Of a stretch of 64,000 nucleotides of DNA, positions 27,695 through 42,100 are shown piece by piece. Within the stretch, counting starts at the first letter, position 1. Each line of letters begins with the position of its first letter. This stretch comes from Burhinus oedicnemus (taxonomy: Eukaryota; Chordata; Aves; Charadriiformes; Burhinidae). The notes under the pieces were generated by a model that saw nothing but the letters and a program-made list of their open reading frames with translations, ran no database searches and had not been told where the DNA came from. The stretch lies in NCBI GenBank assembly GCA_008921705.1, contig VFFE01007255.1, forward strand, positions 2,009,548 through 2,073,547, in the 5' to 3' direction. A program made the position numbers and the translations under genes.

Positions 27695-29162
27695 CAGAAA
27701 CCTGTCCTCCTCGTTGTTTGCTGCTCCAAAACAAATCCATCTTGGAAAAGGTAACCTTTTTGCTATTGCTTGAGCTGTAAGGGATAATTTAGGGCTTTGG
27801 CTGTCAAAAAGACAGGTTGTGGTGTCCTAGTGAACAGCTCAAGCAAACCCCCAGCCCTGTGCACCTCAATATTGGTGAGAAAGGATGAAGGTGAGCTGCT
27901 CCCAAGCCTCTGCCCCATGGCCTGTGCAGATGTGCAGCAGGGGCAGGAGCTGACTCTGCTTTCCCAAGGACATGTGAACTCTCTCTGGTCGTTATCATTA
28001 ATGATACCCTGAAAGTCATCATTTGATGAGTCATGAAGTACAGCTGAGGTCACATTCCAAGTCACTACAAGAAATGAATTCAGCAGTTTTGACAATGAGA
28101 TCCTTTAACCTTATTTCATCCCACCTGGGAAAATGTACATATATTGTTTTGAGTGTCATTTAGCATCTGTTGATTGAAAAAATACTAAATACTCACTATT
28201 TTGGATGAACATATATATTGCATTCAAAAATACATCTCTAAACATATACATTTCAGAACATATTGGCTAGGATTCATACACTGCTACACAGCATAACCAC
28301 ACACACACACAAAAAATCATTTTATTAAAATTACCATCCATAGAATGTCTTGCCAGGAGTTTAGGGTATTTCATGCAGCGAGACACCACAAATCTGAAAC
28401 CAAATGAGACTTTTCTGCTATGGTTATAAAATTTATCATGCAAAACATCATTTTATCCATGCCACCAACTGAGTATTTTGATCCTTGGTCTCAGACTCAC
28501 TGTGTAGTTTAGCACATCTCCAGCATGAAATATGAATACATTGTAATTCTGACAACCACAAAACCCAGAGGCAGAAGCTTGGAAGGGTTCCCAGTAAGAA
28601 CTGCAAGGGAGAGAAATCGCCAAAACTCTGTAATGCTCATTAAAGGGACAAAAGTAATTCAGTCTTAAATTTCACTAAGAGGTTTCAACAGAAAGGAAGC
28701 CTTAAGGCTTCCCATATAAGAGCTGAAAGGCTAAACAAACAAAAAACCCCACACAAACCCAAGAACAACTTCTCCCTTGGAAGTTCCCCTCTAGATTGGA
28801 CACTGTTCTAGATACCAAAGTTTGCCGATCCCTTTTACGGTGTTCTGGTCTTTTCTGAAAGCATTGACCTTACCCACCTGCAACAGATTTTTATTTTAAG
28901 AATTCCTATTTTCATACGTGCTAGCAGGTGCTATACAGAAAGAATAGTTAAAAACCAACAACAAAACAGCACGCTTCTATCCTAATGACTCGTTATATGA
29001 GAAGTGACACACGCAGATAACAGATACCTGTTACCTTTCTTCTTAGCTCATCTAAGAGCTGTTCTACCACAATTCTTGTGTCCTCTTAGAGCTGCTCTAA
29101 TTTCATCCAACTGTGCCAGTTCTTGTAATAAATCACAGCACCCACGTGTCTTACTCCATCTA

Positions 29163-29218
29163 TGTGGCTATAGCAAAATACCCCACAGTGACTATACCAC
29201 TGTGGCTATAGCAAAATA
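29163..29218. repeat. 18-bp direct repeat enclosing a hairpin
   Basis: TGTGGCTATAGCAAAATA occurs at 29163-29180 and again at 29201-29218, a 38-bp offset. Between and overlapping the copies, CCACAGTG and CACTGTGG form an 8-bp inverted repeat around 7 bases. This is a local tandem duplication with a stem-loop at the junction. Confidence 0.7.
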
Positions 29219-30289
29219 GCACAAGACACTTTTCCCTATCTCATCCTCATCCTGGGATCTTTTAGCCTGTCCATTTCCAAAGGAGTGACAGGAGAAACAG
29301 AAACCCCTTTCAATGGTGTAGAACCCCTTCAGCCAGGGAATGGCATTTGCAATCTCACAGCACTGATCGATATGTAAGTGCTGTTAAAAAAAAAAAAAAA
29401 TTATTCCAAGACACACACACAAAGAATAGACTCATTGGTTTAATTACTTTGGGGGAGATACGTTATTTGTTTAAAAAACCAAAACAAAACAACCCAAAAA
29501 TGCAAACCACACTTTAGGCAGAGCTTGTTCTCTTGAGATCAGCACTAATCCACCAAGCACAAGCCAGGAGGGCATTAGTTCTTCAGGCTCACCCTCCTTT
29601 ACCTGCTTCATAACCAGGAGGGAGCAAAAGCTACAGTTAAGCCTATTGCAAATTGCAAATAGAATAAGGATTCCACACACACACACCCCAGCACGGACTT
29701 CCCTCCTCACTTCAGGAACTGCCTCACTGCCTCTCAGTCTCCCCTTCCCAAACAACCCTCTTTTCACCACCGGAATGAGCAGAGGACATGGAGACCTCAG
29801 GTTCCCCACTCCTTTTCTCAGCACACATCTGGAGAACGACAGTTGATACGAAGGTCACAAAGGAGAAACACAAAGCTTTAGCCTGCCAGCTTTTCCCCAT
29901 CTTTTTCTAAAGCTCCTGTGTAAGCGATGAGAACATCTAGGGTGGTTTGCAGCGCAAGCTGCTCTGTATTCATCTTCCTGGTGATGTTTGCAGCTTTGAC
30001 GCCCAGCCAAACCCACCCAATTAGTACATCTCTTTCCTACAGCACAAATACTCCACAACTTTCAGATCAGGCTGAATTGGTTTGCAGACAAAGGCAGCAG
30101 AATATTAGGTGCGAATTTGGCTCATTGTGAAAAAAGGAACTTCGAGTGTAACAAAACAAACAAAAAAAAAGCTTTTCAGTACATTAGAGAAAAGTGAAGA
30201 AAAGCTATATTAAGAAAGGCAACTAGTAACAGATGTAATCAAAAAAGCCACTCACAATTCTACACCAGATCCATCTACAGCTGTGCCTC

Positions 30290-30830
30290 AGGAATCCAGA
30301 GCCACAGCCACAGAGGGCAGGGGGGAGCCGGGGCTGTCCCCGAGCTCCGGCTCCCTGCACCCAGCGCAGCCCCCAGCTCTGCTCAAGCAGCCGCTATCTC
30401 TGCTGCAGTAATTCCTTGAAAAACTATGTGGGGTGCTGTTTTAAGCTTTAAAGCTTTTTTTTTAAAGTGGCCTAAAACAAAGGACTTCTTACAGCAGTCA
30501 GAACTCTGATCCACTGGCCAAGAGAACGAAATTAAAAGGAGGCTATAAATATGTCCGCGCATCCTTGCGGAGCAGGCTCCAGCCTTGGCCATTGCCACAG
30601 CCTCTCCTCAGCCACTCTGGTTCTTCAGAAACAGCCTCTTTCCGTCCCCCGAGAGGACCAGCAGCACCCTACCCCTCCCAGCATCAGCTGTCCCTGCAGA
30701 CCCCCTCTCGCTCCCCTGGGAAGCTGCTCCCAGGGCTCAGCCTGCTCCTTCTCCCCTGGCACAACCCCGGGAAAGCAAAGACAATCTTCCCCCCTGCCGC
30801 CCAGTCACTGCCTTCCTAAGGGAAGATAAA
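30290..30830. promoter_or_regulatory. GC-rich patch with a TATA box in the desert
   Basis: GC-rich blocks at 30300-30380 and 30551-30800 flank CTATAAATA at 30542-30550, followed by CCGCGC. All three forward frames stay open here because stop codons are scarce in GC-rich DNA. The three predicted peptides are Pro/Ser-rich and match no family I know. It may be a promoter or first exon of a non-coding transcript. Confidence 0.3.
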
Positions 30831-32847
30831 CACACAGACTGCAAAGCAAATAAAGCAGGTATCTTCCACCAAAGCCCCATTTAGAAAGGTCCCCTCAGTT
30901 CAAGAAAACCAAGGGCTTCGAGTAGAAAGCCATAATTAAAATGTAAAAAAATCAAGCTTTGGAGGCTGCGGACAGCTGGAATCAGAGCAAACACCACCCT
31001 CCGGCCTCACATGTGCTTTATCCCCAAGGAACAGAGATCCTGCAATTATATCTCAGTCTTTTAACAACAGAGCATCAAGGGGCCAGAAACAGAGCGGTGC
31101 AAGAGAGAGGCACTTTGGTGAATCCCCAGCCCCAATTACAATAGGGACAATACAGCGTCTGGAGGATTTACCCCGTGTAAGCGCTGAACACGTTAGCAAT
31201 TCAAGCAATGAGCGTTGTTTAAACAAGATAACACGAAGGTTTCCCTCTGGGGGACTACACAAATCATAAGCTGCCTTTCCCAACGACATTCAAAATGCAA
31301 TAATAAAACTTCTATCAAAGAAAGATAAACACTAAAATAAGATTAGTGATGTCCAGTACTTTGACACATGATGTGTTCCAAAATTAATGTAAGCAGCAGG
31401 AACAGTAAAAGAAATCCTAAATACACAGATACAAACATATTTTTTCTTTTCATTTCAAGAGGCCCAGAAACACAAAAAATTAGTCTTTTCATCTATATCT
31501 CCCCTTCTAAGTGTGACCTCAGAGACAGATTAGCAAGAGGTTAACGTGTGTTAATTTTGTGTATAATTTCCGTGGAAGTTTTATTCCACTCTTGCACAAG
31601 CCAGACCAGCAGCCCAGCACACGATCTCAGCTGTTACTGGGATTCAGGGCAAAGACTGGTCACAAACACCTTGCGTGGCCGATCATCCCGATTGTTATTT
31701 AGCAACTGCTGCTTGCAGGGAGCACGCTTCCACACCACCCAGCTGTGGGGACACCCAGGTGAGGCCACACATGGTGAAATCTCAGTGACCCGGTCATGCG
31801 TGTTTAACTCCAGTGAACACATTGAACCCTCTCATGTTAAATTTTACAAGAGGTCTCACAGAAGATGCAATTAAATTGTCCTGTAGGTGCCTTCAATGGC
31901 ATCTTCGAAGCCAGATTTATCCCTTGGCCAAACTGACTAGTCCTGGTGCCGTCGCAGAGACGGAGGACAGCCCAACTGGGGCTGGTTCAGATCAAGACAT
32001 TTGGGCCACACCATCCCGCAGCCATGGCAGATAAAATGAACCGTCTTCCACAGCTCCCAGTGTCTCTGTCCAATGCAGAAGGAGCCTGGGCAGCTGTCTT
32101 GGACTAGACATCTAAAGTTAGGTTAGATTAATCTCAGCTTAAGTCCTTCAATACAGTTTTAAATATTTGGGGGGGTGGGGGAAGCACCAAATTTACTATT
32201 AGTTTGGTTTGAAGGGGAAAACAGAAACTAAAAATCTTCCCTACTGAACTTCAAGTATTCCATCAGTGATGTGTACTGTTGCTACCGGTGATGCATCATG
32301 TCAAAGTATTTATTTTACGTGGCTTTTTGTGCGTGTGACCAGTTTGTTTCTGCAAGTCTTTGACACATCGACATAAGAGAAAAACTGGAATGCTTGAAAG
32401 CCAGGTGCTTGTTATTGTAAATCACCAGAAGTGGCAGTTGACTTGAAATTACTTAAAGAAGTCTTTTTTTTCTGATCACAGCATCCATAATACCACCTGA
32501 TAATGTTCTCTCTGATCAGCTTTTTGACTGCCACGACTTCAAATTACCACAAATTCAGTATTGGTGTAGGATCAAGGTCTATGCTGAATTTGGCTAGCTA
32601 GTTTAAATTGCAACTCCCTGTCACGACTATATTAAATTTCAATGGACTGGGCTGTTACTGGTTTCACTTACGTAGCCCAGGAGTTATTAAAATATTTTTC
32701 CTCTCAGAAATAAGCTTTATAAAGAGTAAACACCATTCTTAAAATACAAATTAACATAGCTAAACTTCTGTATTTGTAGAGATATGGCTAATCCATCAAT
32801 GTCTAACGTGGTGAAAGTAAAGCATCGCATTCACTTTTCTCCCAAGC
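30831..32847. other. Intergenic DNA between the GC patch and CR1
   Basis: Nothing was recognised apart from a G-run at 32168-32181. The open frame at 31548-31874 has no resemblance to a known protein. Confidence 0.6.
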
Positions 32848-33114
32848 AACAGGCGATAGGAGAAGAGGAAATGGCCTCAGGTTGCACCAGGGGAGGTTTA
32901 GGATGGATATTAGGAAAAATTTCTTCGCCAAAAGGGTTATCAAGCATTGGAACAGGCTGCCCAGGGAAGTGGTGGAGTCCCCATCCCTGGAGGTATTTAA
33001 CAGCCGGGCAGACGTGGTGCTGAGGGACATGGGTTAGTGGTGGTTTGGGCAGCGTTGGGTTGATGGTTGGACTCGATCTTAAAGGTCTCTTGCAACCTGG
33101 GTGATTCTATTCTA
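32848..33114 (+). mobile_element. CR1 LINE 3' fragment, sense
   Basis: This is a 5'-truncated CR1 tail read on the plus strand. It has GGCGATAGG..GAGGAAATGGCCTCA, AGGTTTAGGATGGATATTAGG, CTGCCCAGGGAAGTGGTGGAG, the GGACTCGAT and TTAAAGGTCT blocks, and ends in the CR1 octamer-like GATTCTATTCTA. It is only moderately diverged. CR1 is the dominant avian LINE. Confidence 0.93.
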
Positions 33115-36100
33115 CAAGGGTTAAAAGTTCAGAATACGAAACTGTGAAAGTAGATAGTACAGTACAGCAGAAAAATTGAGAAAGAGCAAATCGTGCAATC
33201 ATAAATGCCAGCAGAAATGAGAAATAAAAGTGAAGTGAAAAAGAAATAGAAGGAAAAGCATTAACTGCCTCTATTATCAGGCTCAATTTCCAGTCTGGCC
33301 TTCTTGTTTACACTGTCTGAAAGAGTCATGTTTAGGGGCACCACATGGCTTACATCGTATCTGACAGTGCCTCCAACATCAGCTGCTGTTAAATTGTTAT
33401 CAACATGCAAAGGAGTCTGGACAGATTTCTCATTACACCGTTACTCCTGGTAGCACAGTATTATCTCAAATACTCTGAGCAGCCATAAAAAGATCATTAT
33501 TTGTTACAAAAAAACCCCAAACCACACACACCAAACACTTTTCCCAAAATTTCTCCAAAAAGGTGTAGCAGCTTCCTTTTGTCAGGGCGGGGAACAACAA
33601 AACACAAAAACCAAAACCACCCAATGGGGAAGTAGTCGGGGGTGGGGGGTGTCTGTTTTTACATCATATAACATCCTTATTCCAAACAATGTTTTCAGTG
33701 GAAACAAATGTTTTTCTAAAGTTTATTAAGGTGAACAGGAGCAGATGAGTGCCATCACGTGGCACCAAGGTTTGTAAAATTCATATTTATTTTCTTTAAA
33801 CACATAGCATTTTTAAATACAAACACATACATATGGTAGAAAAATCTTACTATTAAAAAAACATATCTGTAAATACATCCCAGAAATCCTTTGAATTAAG
33901 AATGTCATAACCAAATTTCAGGAGTATCAGCCCAGGAGCGCTGCCCACAGGCTAAACTGGGAATGAACTTCCAGTTGCCTTTGTAGGCTGTGTGTGGCGT
34001 TTCCAGGAAAGATTACTCCATAAATACAGAAGAAATAGGGATTTACAGGTTCCGAGTTCTACTTCTGCCTGTGACAGAATTACTTTAACCAAGCCTCCCT
34101 AACTTCCTCCTGCTTCAATTTGGCAAGCTCAGAAATGCTGAATGCGAAGAGTTACGGAAGTGTAATGTAGTCCCACTCTATCACCAGCTTCAGAATATTT
34201 CATCACAAAGTACAATTTTTTTTCCCCTGAAGATTTTTATCTAAAGAGACAAGAATCCAGAAACTGTGCCGAATAGATGCCTCTTTAGACACTAGAAAGC
34301 CTTAGTCAATTATGTGCATAACTATGAGCAATTCAAACTTTGAAGAGACTTTAAATAAGAAAATATAGTATTGCATAAAAAAAAATAAAAATCAAGCATA
34401 ACAATGACATTTCAAATTTATTTTTTTTAGGGTTTTTTCCTCCACTGCAGCAGGTTGGGCTTTGCATTCCTATTGTGACCCCTCCTGCAGCAGGACCATA
34501 ATAATCCCTTTCATAAAACCACCAAGCTTTATCTTCCTTCCACAATTCCAACAGGAAAGTTGTTTCAAAACTTCATTGCATCGACAGGTACAAATGTCTG
34601 TCTTTTTTCATCCTAAGTTTGTCTCTAAGCAGTGACATGGATAAATACTTCTTTCTTTGTACCATCGTTGTCCTTCTGTTTGGATACTGCGTTTCCTTTT
34701 CTTTCTTTACCCTTCGGTGAGGATTTTGCAACAGGGTGCCCAGGACAGCACCCGTCCCTCTAGATCTCATGATGCCAGAGGTCCCCTGCCACCCTTTAAG
34801 CGTATTAGCTGCTCAGGTTCAATTTCCTTGCCCAAATTCCTGACTTTAATACATAGATATTGCTAGGTAATTGCTTTTCCCTGACCTTAGCCAGAACCTA
34901 GCCAGATTACGCACTGTATTCTTACTGACCGTGTAGCCTAATGATTTATTCTTTTTAATAGTTTGAACACCCTCTCTTCACTCTCCACCCTATTACCTGC
35001 CGCTGTAATGGTACTGAAGGCAGTGGTTATGGGACAGGCAAGTAAATTACATCCATGGCATCCCTTTCTGGAAGCACCTATCAATGCTAGTTTGAAATGG
35101 CACTATTCTACTCTCTCTCTCTCCCCCTGAAAAGAGGAAAACTGCTCCAGAAAGAGGTTCTCTAATCTTTGACGATTCATTAGTGAATTACCATCCCATA
35201 AAGACGCAAATACTGAAAGACTCTTCCAAGGCAGTAAGGTATTATACACAAGCGAGCATAAAATGGATATACGTATATGAAGCAGAAGTCTGCAACAGTA
35301 AAATATATAATGATTGATCAATTTTCTAGACAGATGATATTTGGAGCAATTAATTTTAATTGCAAGAAACAAGAAAAATTCTTAATTAAAAGGATTAGAA
35401 TATTGTTTACCTGGGTTTTATGATCCATTTTTCCATTATGCAAAAGGAAATTGATACACTTCATTTACAACTTCCAACTTACACATGTTAACATTACTAG
35501 CATGTACACATTACCAAAAATCTTCAACTTTTATTTGTTCTGCCATGTTGATTTCCAGAGTGCCAGGTAAGCTCTGAACCCCAGCTCACAAAGACTGCCC
35601 TCAGCGCCTAGCTCTGTCAGCTATTCGACATCCAGCAAGGTGAGTCTGCATAATACAAAATCAAGAGCTTTGAACAAGCAATGTTCTTTAGGGAATACAG
35701 AGCTCCTAGAGCACGCACAGTCCAAAATCTCCACGTGTCCAACAGGCCACGAGCCATTTGCAACCTACCAGGACACCCGCCTGCTCTAGAGCACGGTCTC
35801 TTCTGGACCCGCATCGCCCCAGAAACAGGTTACAGTATTTGGTTGGCAGCAGCTGCCCCCTGCCTCTGCACACCCAGCGGTCAGTATGAGAGCACTGGGA
35901 ATTACCGGTGCAGGCGTGTTCGACACTAGGTATGCAGATGCCTGATAAAGCACTGCAAAGCACCGGGAGCATGCACAGACCAACAACTCTGGGATTCTTT
36001 TCTGGCTAGATATTTCTTTTGCTGAATTAATAAAACCCTTCTCCAAGTGCTATTGATTTTTTTTTTTAGTTGTTTGCAATATTAGAGTGTACTGTATGCA

Positions 36101-39100
36101 TAAACAGTGTATAAAGAGAATAATTAGCCCTATTTCTATGTGCGTGAAAAGGTATTTCTAGAACTGTAAGTCAGATTGCATTTGACGCGGTGTCTCAGGC
36201 ATTAACTAGCTTTTATTTACAAGACTTATTTGAATGCAGGAACTCTTAATTAGATTTTTACTAAGTGCATTTTTACCTATCTAAAGGGCTTACATATACC
36301 ATTACGAAAACCAGACCTGATTTTATCTGTCATTCAAAACTAAGAGGCCGGTGTGAAGAATTTCAGTGGGAGTTTTGCTTTGGTAAAGACTGAAAGAAGC
36401 AACCACAAACAAACAGCTTCCACTAGTGAAAGATGCTGCTATTTCAAAACAGAAGCCTCATGGAGAAAAAGTGGACTGAAGATACTGCAGCACTCTGCCC
36501 AGTGTTTGAAGACACTTGTAGTGATAAAATTAATGACATTATTTAGTTGTTTTACTAACCTGAATTTACACTGGCCCTGAAAATGCCAGTGTTTTCCCAG
36601 GTGTGCTGCCCTTTTCAAAGGCTCCATCATTATTAGCTTGTTACACCCCAGTGATTTCAAAGCCCTAACTTTTTGTTCCTGTCGTATTTACTATTTTATA
36701 ATCCTTAAAAGAAAAAGGAAAGAAAGTCTATAGAAGCCTATAAAATATTATTTACTCAAGAGGTGGATGGTTTCTTTCCAGAAGTCACTACCTATCTTCC
36801 ATACAAATAGAAATGATGAAGTATAGGAAATCTTCACACAATTCTTCTGCAAAAGGCAGCATTTCTGTGAACAATAACTACCTCCAATGTCACTTTTCTT
36901 ATTCCCATAAAAACTTTGATTACCTTTTTTCTTTCCCTAAGAAGATGGGAGAGCACTTGTGCCAGTGGCTACCCTATGCATCAGTACAAGAATATGGTAT
37001 GGCACTGAAGCCCGTACACTTAATTTCAGACTTGACCAACTATGACATGAAACAACAAATAAAAGGAACAAATGACACAGAGGGACAAAAAAAAAGTTGA
37101 AAGATTTAGATCCCAATCCTACAGGTACTGTGCTAGCACGTAAGAAAGAGGAAAGATCACAGGGGATCTTTTCCCATCTATACAAATACCTACTTAGCAC
37201 TAACAGCAAAAAAACCCTCCAGTGAACAAGATGCTATCTGGACAGCATTTTCCTGTGAGGTTTAGTCTGGAGCACAGGGGATAAAGGTGGTATCTGCAGA
37301 CATACTGCCAATAAAATGCACAGGCAAGTTACTCCTGCCCCGTCGCACCGTGGTACGCACCATCCCTACCACACTCTGCGCTGCGGCTGCCATGAGATGA
37401 GCCCCCGGCACCAACCTCTGCTTACTCTTCCCTATCCTTGCGCAGGTCTGCGTCGCAGGCCAGCTGTGGAGCTGGAAGACTGGCAACATTTCCATGGCCA
37501 GATGCCCCATCACTCTTCTGAACTCAGTCAAGACCAGGAATACTTTGGATATTGGATTTATGAAGCCAAACCCCGAGTGTACAGATGTTCACTCCATTAT
37601 TCATCGAACATTCATCTTTTTATTCATCATAAAGCTCTTCACACAGATGTGGATACAAACATTTCCTATTTACATATGGTCCCTATGCCCTGCCCACCAC
37701 TGCAAAACACGGAATTTTAACCCAAAACTCCCTCACAACTGATTTTTCTTCTTTAATGCAAGTTAATGCTATCAAGTTAATTGGGGCAAGGTAAAGCACC
37801 CAATTTCTCCAAATTTCATCTTCATTATGTGTGCAAAAGGAGCAACCAGATATGTGATGAGACGCAAATACGTATCGGGGAGATAAAATGCAATACAATT
37901 GATAAAACAAAAGCTTCTGGTACAGTTACGTGGGTTGCCAAAGTGAGACCACTTTCATATTTTGTTCCTTTGGAGTCTTTAAGCTTTTTCCCCCCAACAG
38001 GTACCACACTGAGCTTGGCCAAATTTAACTACCATACTCCAAGAAGAATTCTCTTTTTTAATACACCAATGTGCTACTATTCCCCTCCCCCCCAAGTGTA
38101 TACCTGACCCACCAGGACACCAATCTATCAAAATTTTTAGTTCAACCAGTGGCTTCTCTGTGTTAAGTTTGAGATACAAGCTCTAGGAGGTCTCTACCTC
38201 AACAATAAATATCAAACAAGATACAAACAAAATCTTGCAGTAATATCCGACAGCCAGATTCAAAGTGGTGAATCGCTTATCACGCACCAGACAGCGCAAC
38301 AGTTGATCGCCAAATGCTCAGCATTGGTTAAGTATTACACACCAAAATGTCAGCAAAACTTTGAAGTTCTGGCCATTCTAAAAAAGCAGAAGCGTAAACA
38401 TAAAGGATTAACTGGACACAAAAGCAGCCAAGCTGCAGGCAGCCGTTTTTCACTCCAGCATAGAAAAGAAAGGAAAGCCGAAACGCAGGGACCAGAAGAG
38501 CTCCTTAGCGCGGTGAGAGCACGCCGTGCCACCACATGCCAGCCCCATGCAGGTCCCTTCAATGAGGAGTTTGATACCTTCACTCCTAACTGCAAGACAC
38601 TGATATCCAGACGGAAGATTCTTATCGAAGTAGTATTTCTATATTAGTAATAAATTAGAAGTTAAACACTCGCCAGGTCTGGGGATTTAGATGAGGAACA
38701 TGAAGTTATTTTATCAAACTAATTTCTTTATTCAGTGAGCAAAGATTCGCAAGTTCTGTGCATTTGGAATCATGCTCTTACAGTTTCATCTTTTAGAAGT
38801 AAAAAAAGATGTTTGCAAGGGGCTAAAGTAGGTTTACTTTCCCGGTGTTCTTCAGAATGGATATCTTGCATGATTGAGCAGAGCTTTGTTCAATTCTCAA
38901 AGCAATTTACTAGAATTGAGAACAGAACGCTTGGTATAGCAAGTTGGTCAGTCCTGGATGATTACTTCTTATTCCAAAACAATTACAATAAAGGGAAAAT
39001 GGGTTATGTTCCTGTAAAAATATGAGTCTTTCCAAATAGTAGCAGAGAAACACATGGATACACAATCATAGCTACAGAACCCACTACAGAAAACACAGTA

Positions 39101-42100
39101 AGTCCATATTACGCCAAGAAATGCCTAACTAAAACTCATTAAGCAAGTTCTTAATTTATAATATTTTTTAAAGAGCTATATAAAGTAGGATATATGCCCT
39201 ATGGTAATAGGAAATGTGCTTTTCCCATTCCGTATTATTAGCTCCAGCTCCACACAGGTTAGAAGCGGCCGGTGCGATGCTGCAGCACGCTACAAGTGGC
39301 ACAGGGGTACTGCTTCAGACTGTACCTCCGGGAGACCACCGGATCAAAGACGACAAAAAGCCATTGCTTTCCTCCACGCTTGCTCCTTTGACAGACAAAG
39401 GACTTTCCCCCCCCCGCCCCCCGTCTAGAAATACAGATTTTTAATTGAAAAGCCTGGGTTGTGTTGTTCACACCGCTGTGCGCTCTGTACCCTCTGGAAC
39501 TGCAAACGGGGGAAGGACAGCAGCCTCAATTTTCAGAGGTTTCTGCAACTGTAAATGAAGCCTACCTGGAAAATTGAGACCTCATCAGTTTCTGTCTCAG
39601 GAAGGAAAGCGAGGGATAAATTCATTTCAGTCTGCGATAAGGTTATCATGTAAAACGAAATACAATAAAAATCATTTAGTAGTCGGAGAAAATGTAAAGA
39701 GAGACAGAGAGGTTTGAACTCTTAAGATTTTAATTCAGTCAGTCAAAAGCAGGGTTTTAATCTTTAAAAAAATAGCTTCCTTCTGAAAATTTACTAAGCC
39801 AACAGACCATCGTATGTACGTGATAAAGTCACATTACCAACATACCAACACCTAAACCCTGTTCTGCATCATGGGGGCTGGATACAACTCCTGAAGCCTG
39901 CAGAGCCCTGTGTTTCCCTAACACACTTGTCTGGAGCATCCTTATCTACATGGAGCACTTGGAACACTGTAAGGAAAGTGACACTTGAAAAAAACCTCAC
40001 CACGATGCTTATGGATTCATAAGGACCAAGGAGAACTAGAGATTTACCTGTGTATGGGTCTGTCGTTGAATCCCAAGGATGGATTCCAGTGCTCCCAGGT
40101 ATTCGCGAACACCAGATTCCTTCAGTGGACAGTGATCATACACAGCAGCAGGATTACAAACAAGCTTGTGGAAGGATACACTGAATTTTCTCCTTTTCAC
40201 AAAGTTCTGCATAACAGTCCCTTCAACAGAGTTAGCAGAAATCATCTGCACCTGTGGCTTCACCCCATCAAAACTGCCTCACCTGCAAGCGATTGACCTG
40301 ACAGCACTTTGGCCCACTGGGCACTAGCTGATCTCAAGGCTTCATAAAAATACTGAATGTTTGCCAAAAAATTAAAAAAAAAAAAAATCACTACTGAAAG
40401 ACAAAGGGCCACATTCTTTAACCTTCACAGTGTACAGACATAAATGACAAAGTACATGAGACAGTACAACTAACTACAAGACGGACAGAAAAGGAGCAAA
40501 CTCTGAGGATAAATGGATATTTTAACATCTGTGTTCCTCTCACATTTACGTCTCTGGGCAAAGATTGCCAGCAAGGCAGCTAATTAGTGCTAAATCTGAT
40601 GAGCGTATTTTGGATGATGAGTATACCTGTCTACTAAAGAACAAAATGAGACCAACAGCTTCTTTTGCAGACTGGAATGAGCAGCCATCAGGTGCTGATT
40701 ATTTTCTGCCTACCAACTAGAAACTGCCTTAGAGAACTAAAGATATTTGGAGTCCATAGTTTACCTCTTGATCAGGTTTCGGACCCCCTACCCTTCCTCA
40801 GCACCTCTAGCCCAGCAACAAACTCACACTTCGCTAGTCAGGAAAAGCTGCAGACCGGTACTTGTAGGAACATTCCAGCTTTACAGCGCTTTTCTCTCTC
40901 AAATAGGTATATCTATATATAAATTAATTAGGTGCCGTTGAAGTGTTGCTAGCTGAATATTAAAACAAAGCCTCTGCTTTCACTGCCCATTTGTACTGAC
41001 GCTGCAGCGTCTGTACCGTCAGGTCGGGTATGGTAGTTTATATGCTCGCCGTGGACAGAAACCGTTACTTTCAAATGAAGCTGACATCATTTGCCCTTCT
41101 GTACTGGAGCTGTTCATCAGATGTCTTACCTCTGCCATGTATCACTTGGTTCTCTCCAAATTAATCTTCTGGGTCATGAAACCTGCTCATTTTAAATTTT
41201 TTAGAAGATTTTTTTTACCTTTTTTTAACCCTCTTCCATACTCTTCAAGTGACTTTAGAGTCTTACTCATGGCTGAACAGCAGAATAGATCAACTAACCA
41301 CCTCAGAATGAAAAATAAAGTTGGAAAAAAACTGGGTTTACTTTTGCAAAAAAAAAATACAACCTTGCAAACCTTTTGAGGGCAGACGACATCCTTTTGC
41401 TTTGTGCTCACCTGCTGCCTACAGCAAAGGGACTCTGGTCTGCGGCTGGACTTGCAGATGCCATCTTAATACACAATAAAAATACAGAAGGGAAATGAAC
41501 TCAGGCCTTACTGGGGAGAAGCCGAAAATGGATTTATGTATGTGTGCATACAAGCAAGATAAGCCCCAGGAAAAACAGAAGAGAAAAGGAAGAAATCCAG
41601 CCACGCAACAAGTCCCTCCATCACCCTCCTTTTCCCAGCTTCACCGAGCTCTCTTGCTGAGGTCTCCCACCCGTTCCTCACAGGGTACGTCACTCCTGTG
41701 CTCCCCACCTACGTCACCATTACAAAATTAAGTTTTGCCTGAACGTTGGAAAAAGTCTGAGATGGCCTTAGTACGTATACACATGCCTGGGACTCCTTTT
41801 AGGATTTTTTAAAAAATTCCAAACTTTATGCCATCACCAAAACTGCTGTGAAGAGACCTTGCCGTGGTACGGTGAGGGGAAGAGACTGTTCAGTCTTTTT
41901 CCCCTTTTCCAGTAGCAGCGTGCGAGGTTATTAAAGATTTACTTCTTTAAGCTCCAGTCCCAGGTTACAATTAACATCCTGAGCCGTAGGAGCTTTTCAA
42001 AAGCTATAAATTTTACCTCGGGTACAGCAACTTACTCTTTGCTTTTATCCCACTTGGGCTAGCTATATTAAAAAGAAAGAAGTGATGTTGGAAAGCAAAG

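Noticed and set aside
30551..30884. Three overlapping Pro/Ser-rich open frames
   Set aside because: All three forward frames are open because the DNA is GC-rich and stop-poor. None resembles a known protein.
33748..33768. GCCATCACGTGGCAC as a CTCF site
   Set aside because: Only the outer GGC and CCA match. Two central positions disagree with the CTCF core, so it is closer to a plain CACGTG palindrome.
37316..37720. 134-codon open frame, the longest in the central desert
   Set aside because: It has no recognisable domain, no exon partners or promoter nearby, and frames of this length occur by chance in a region this long.
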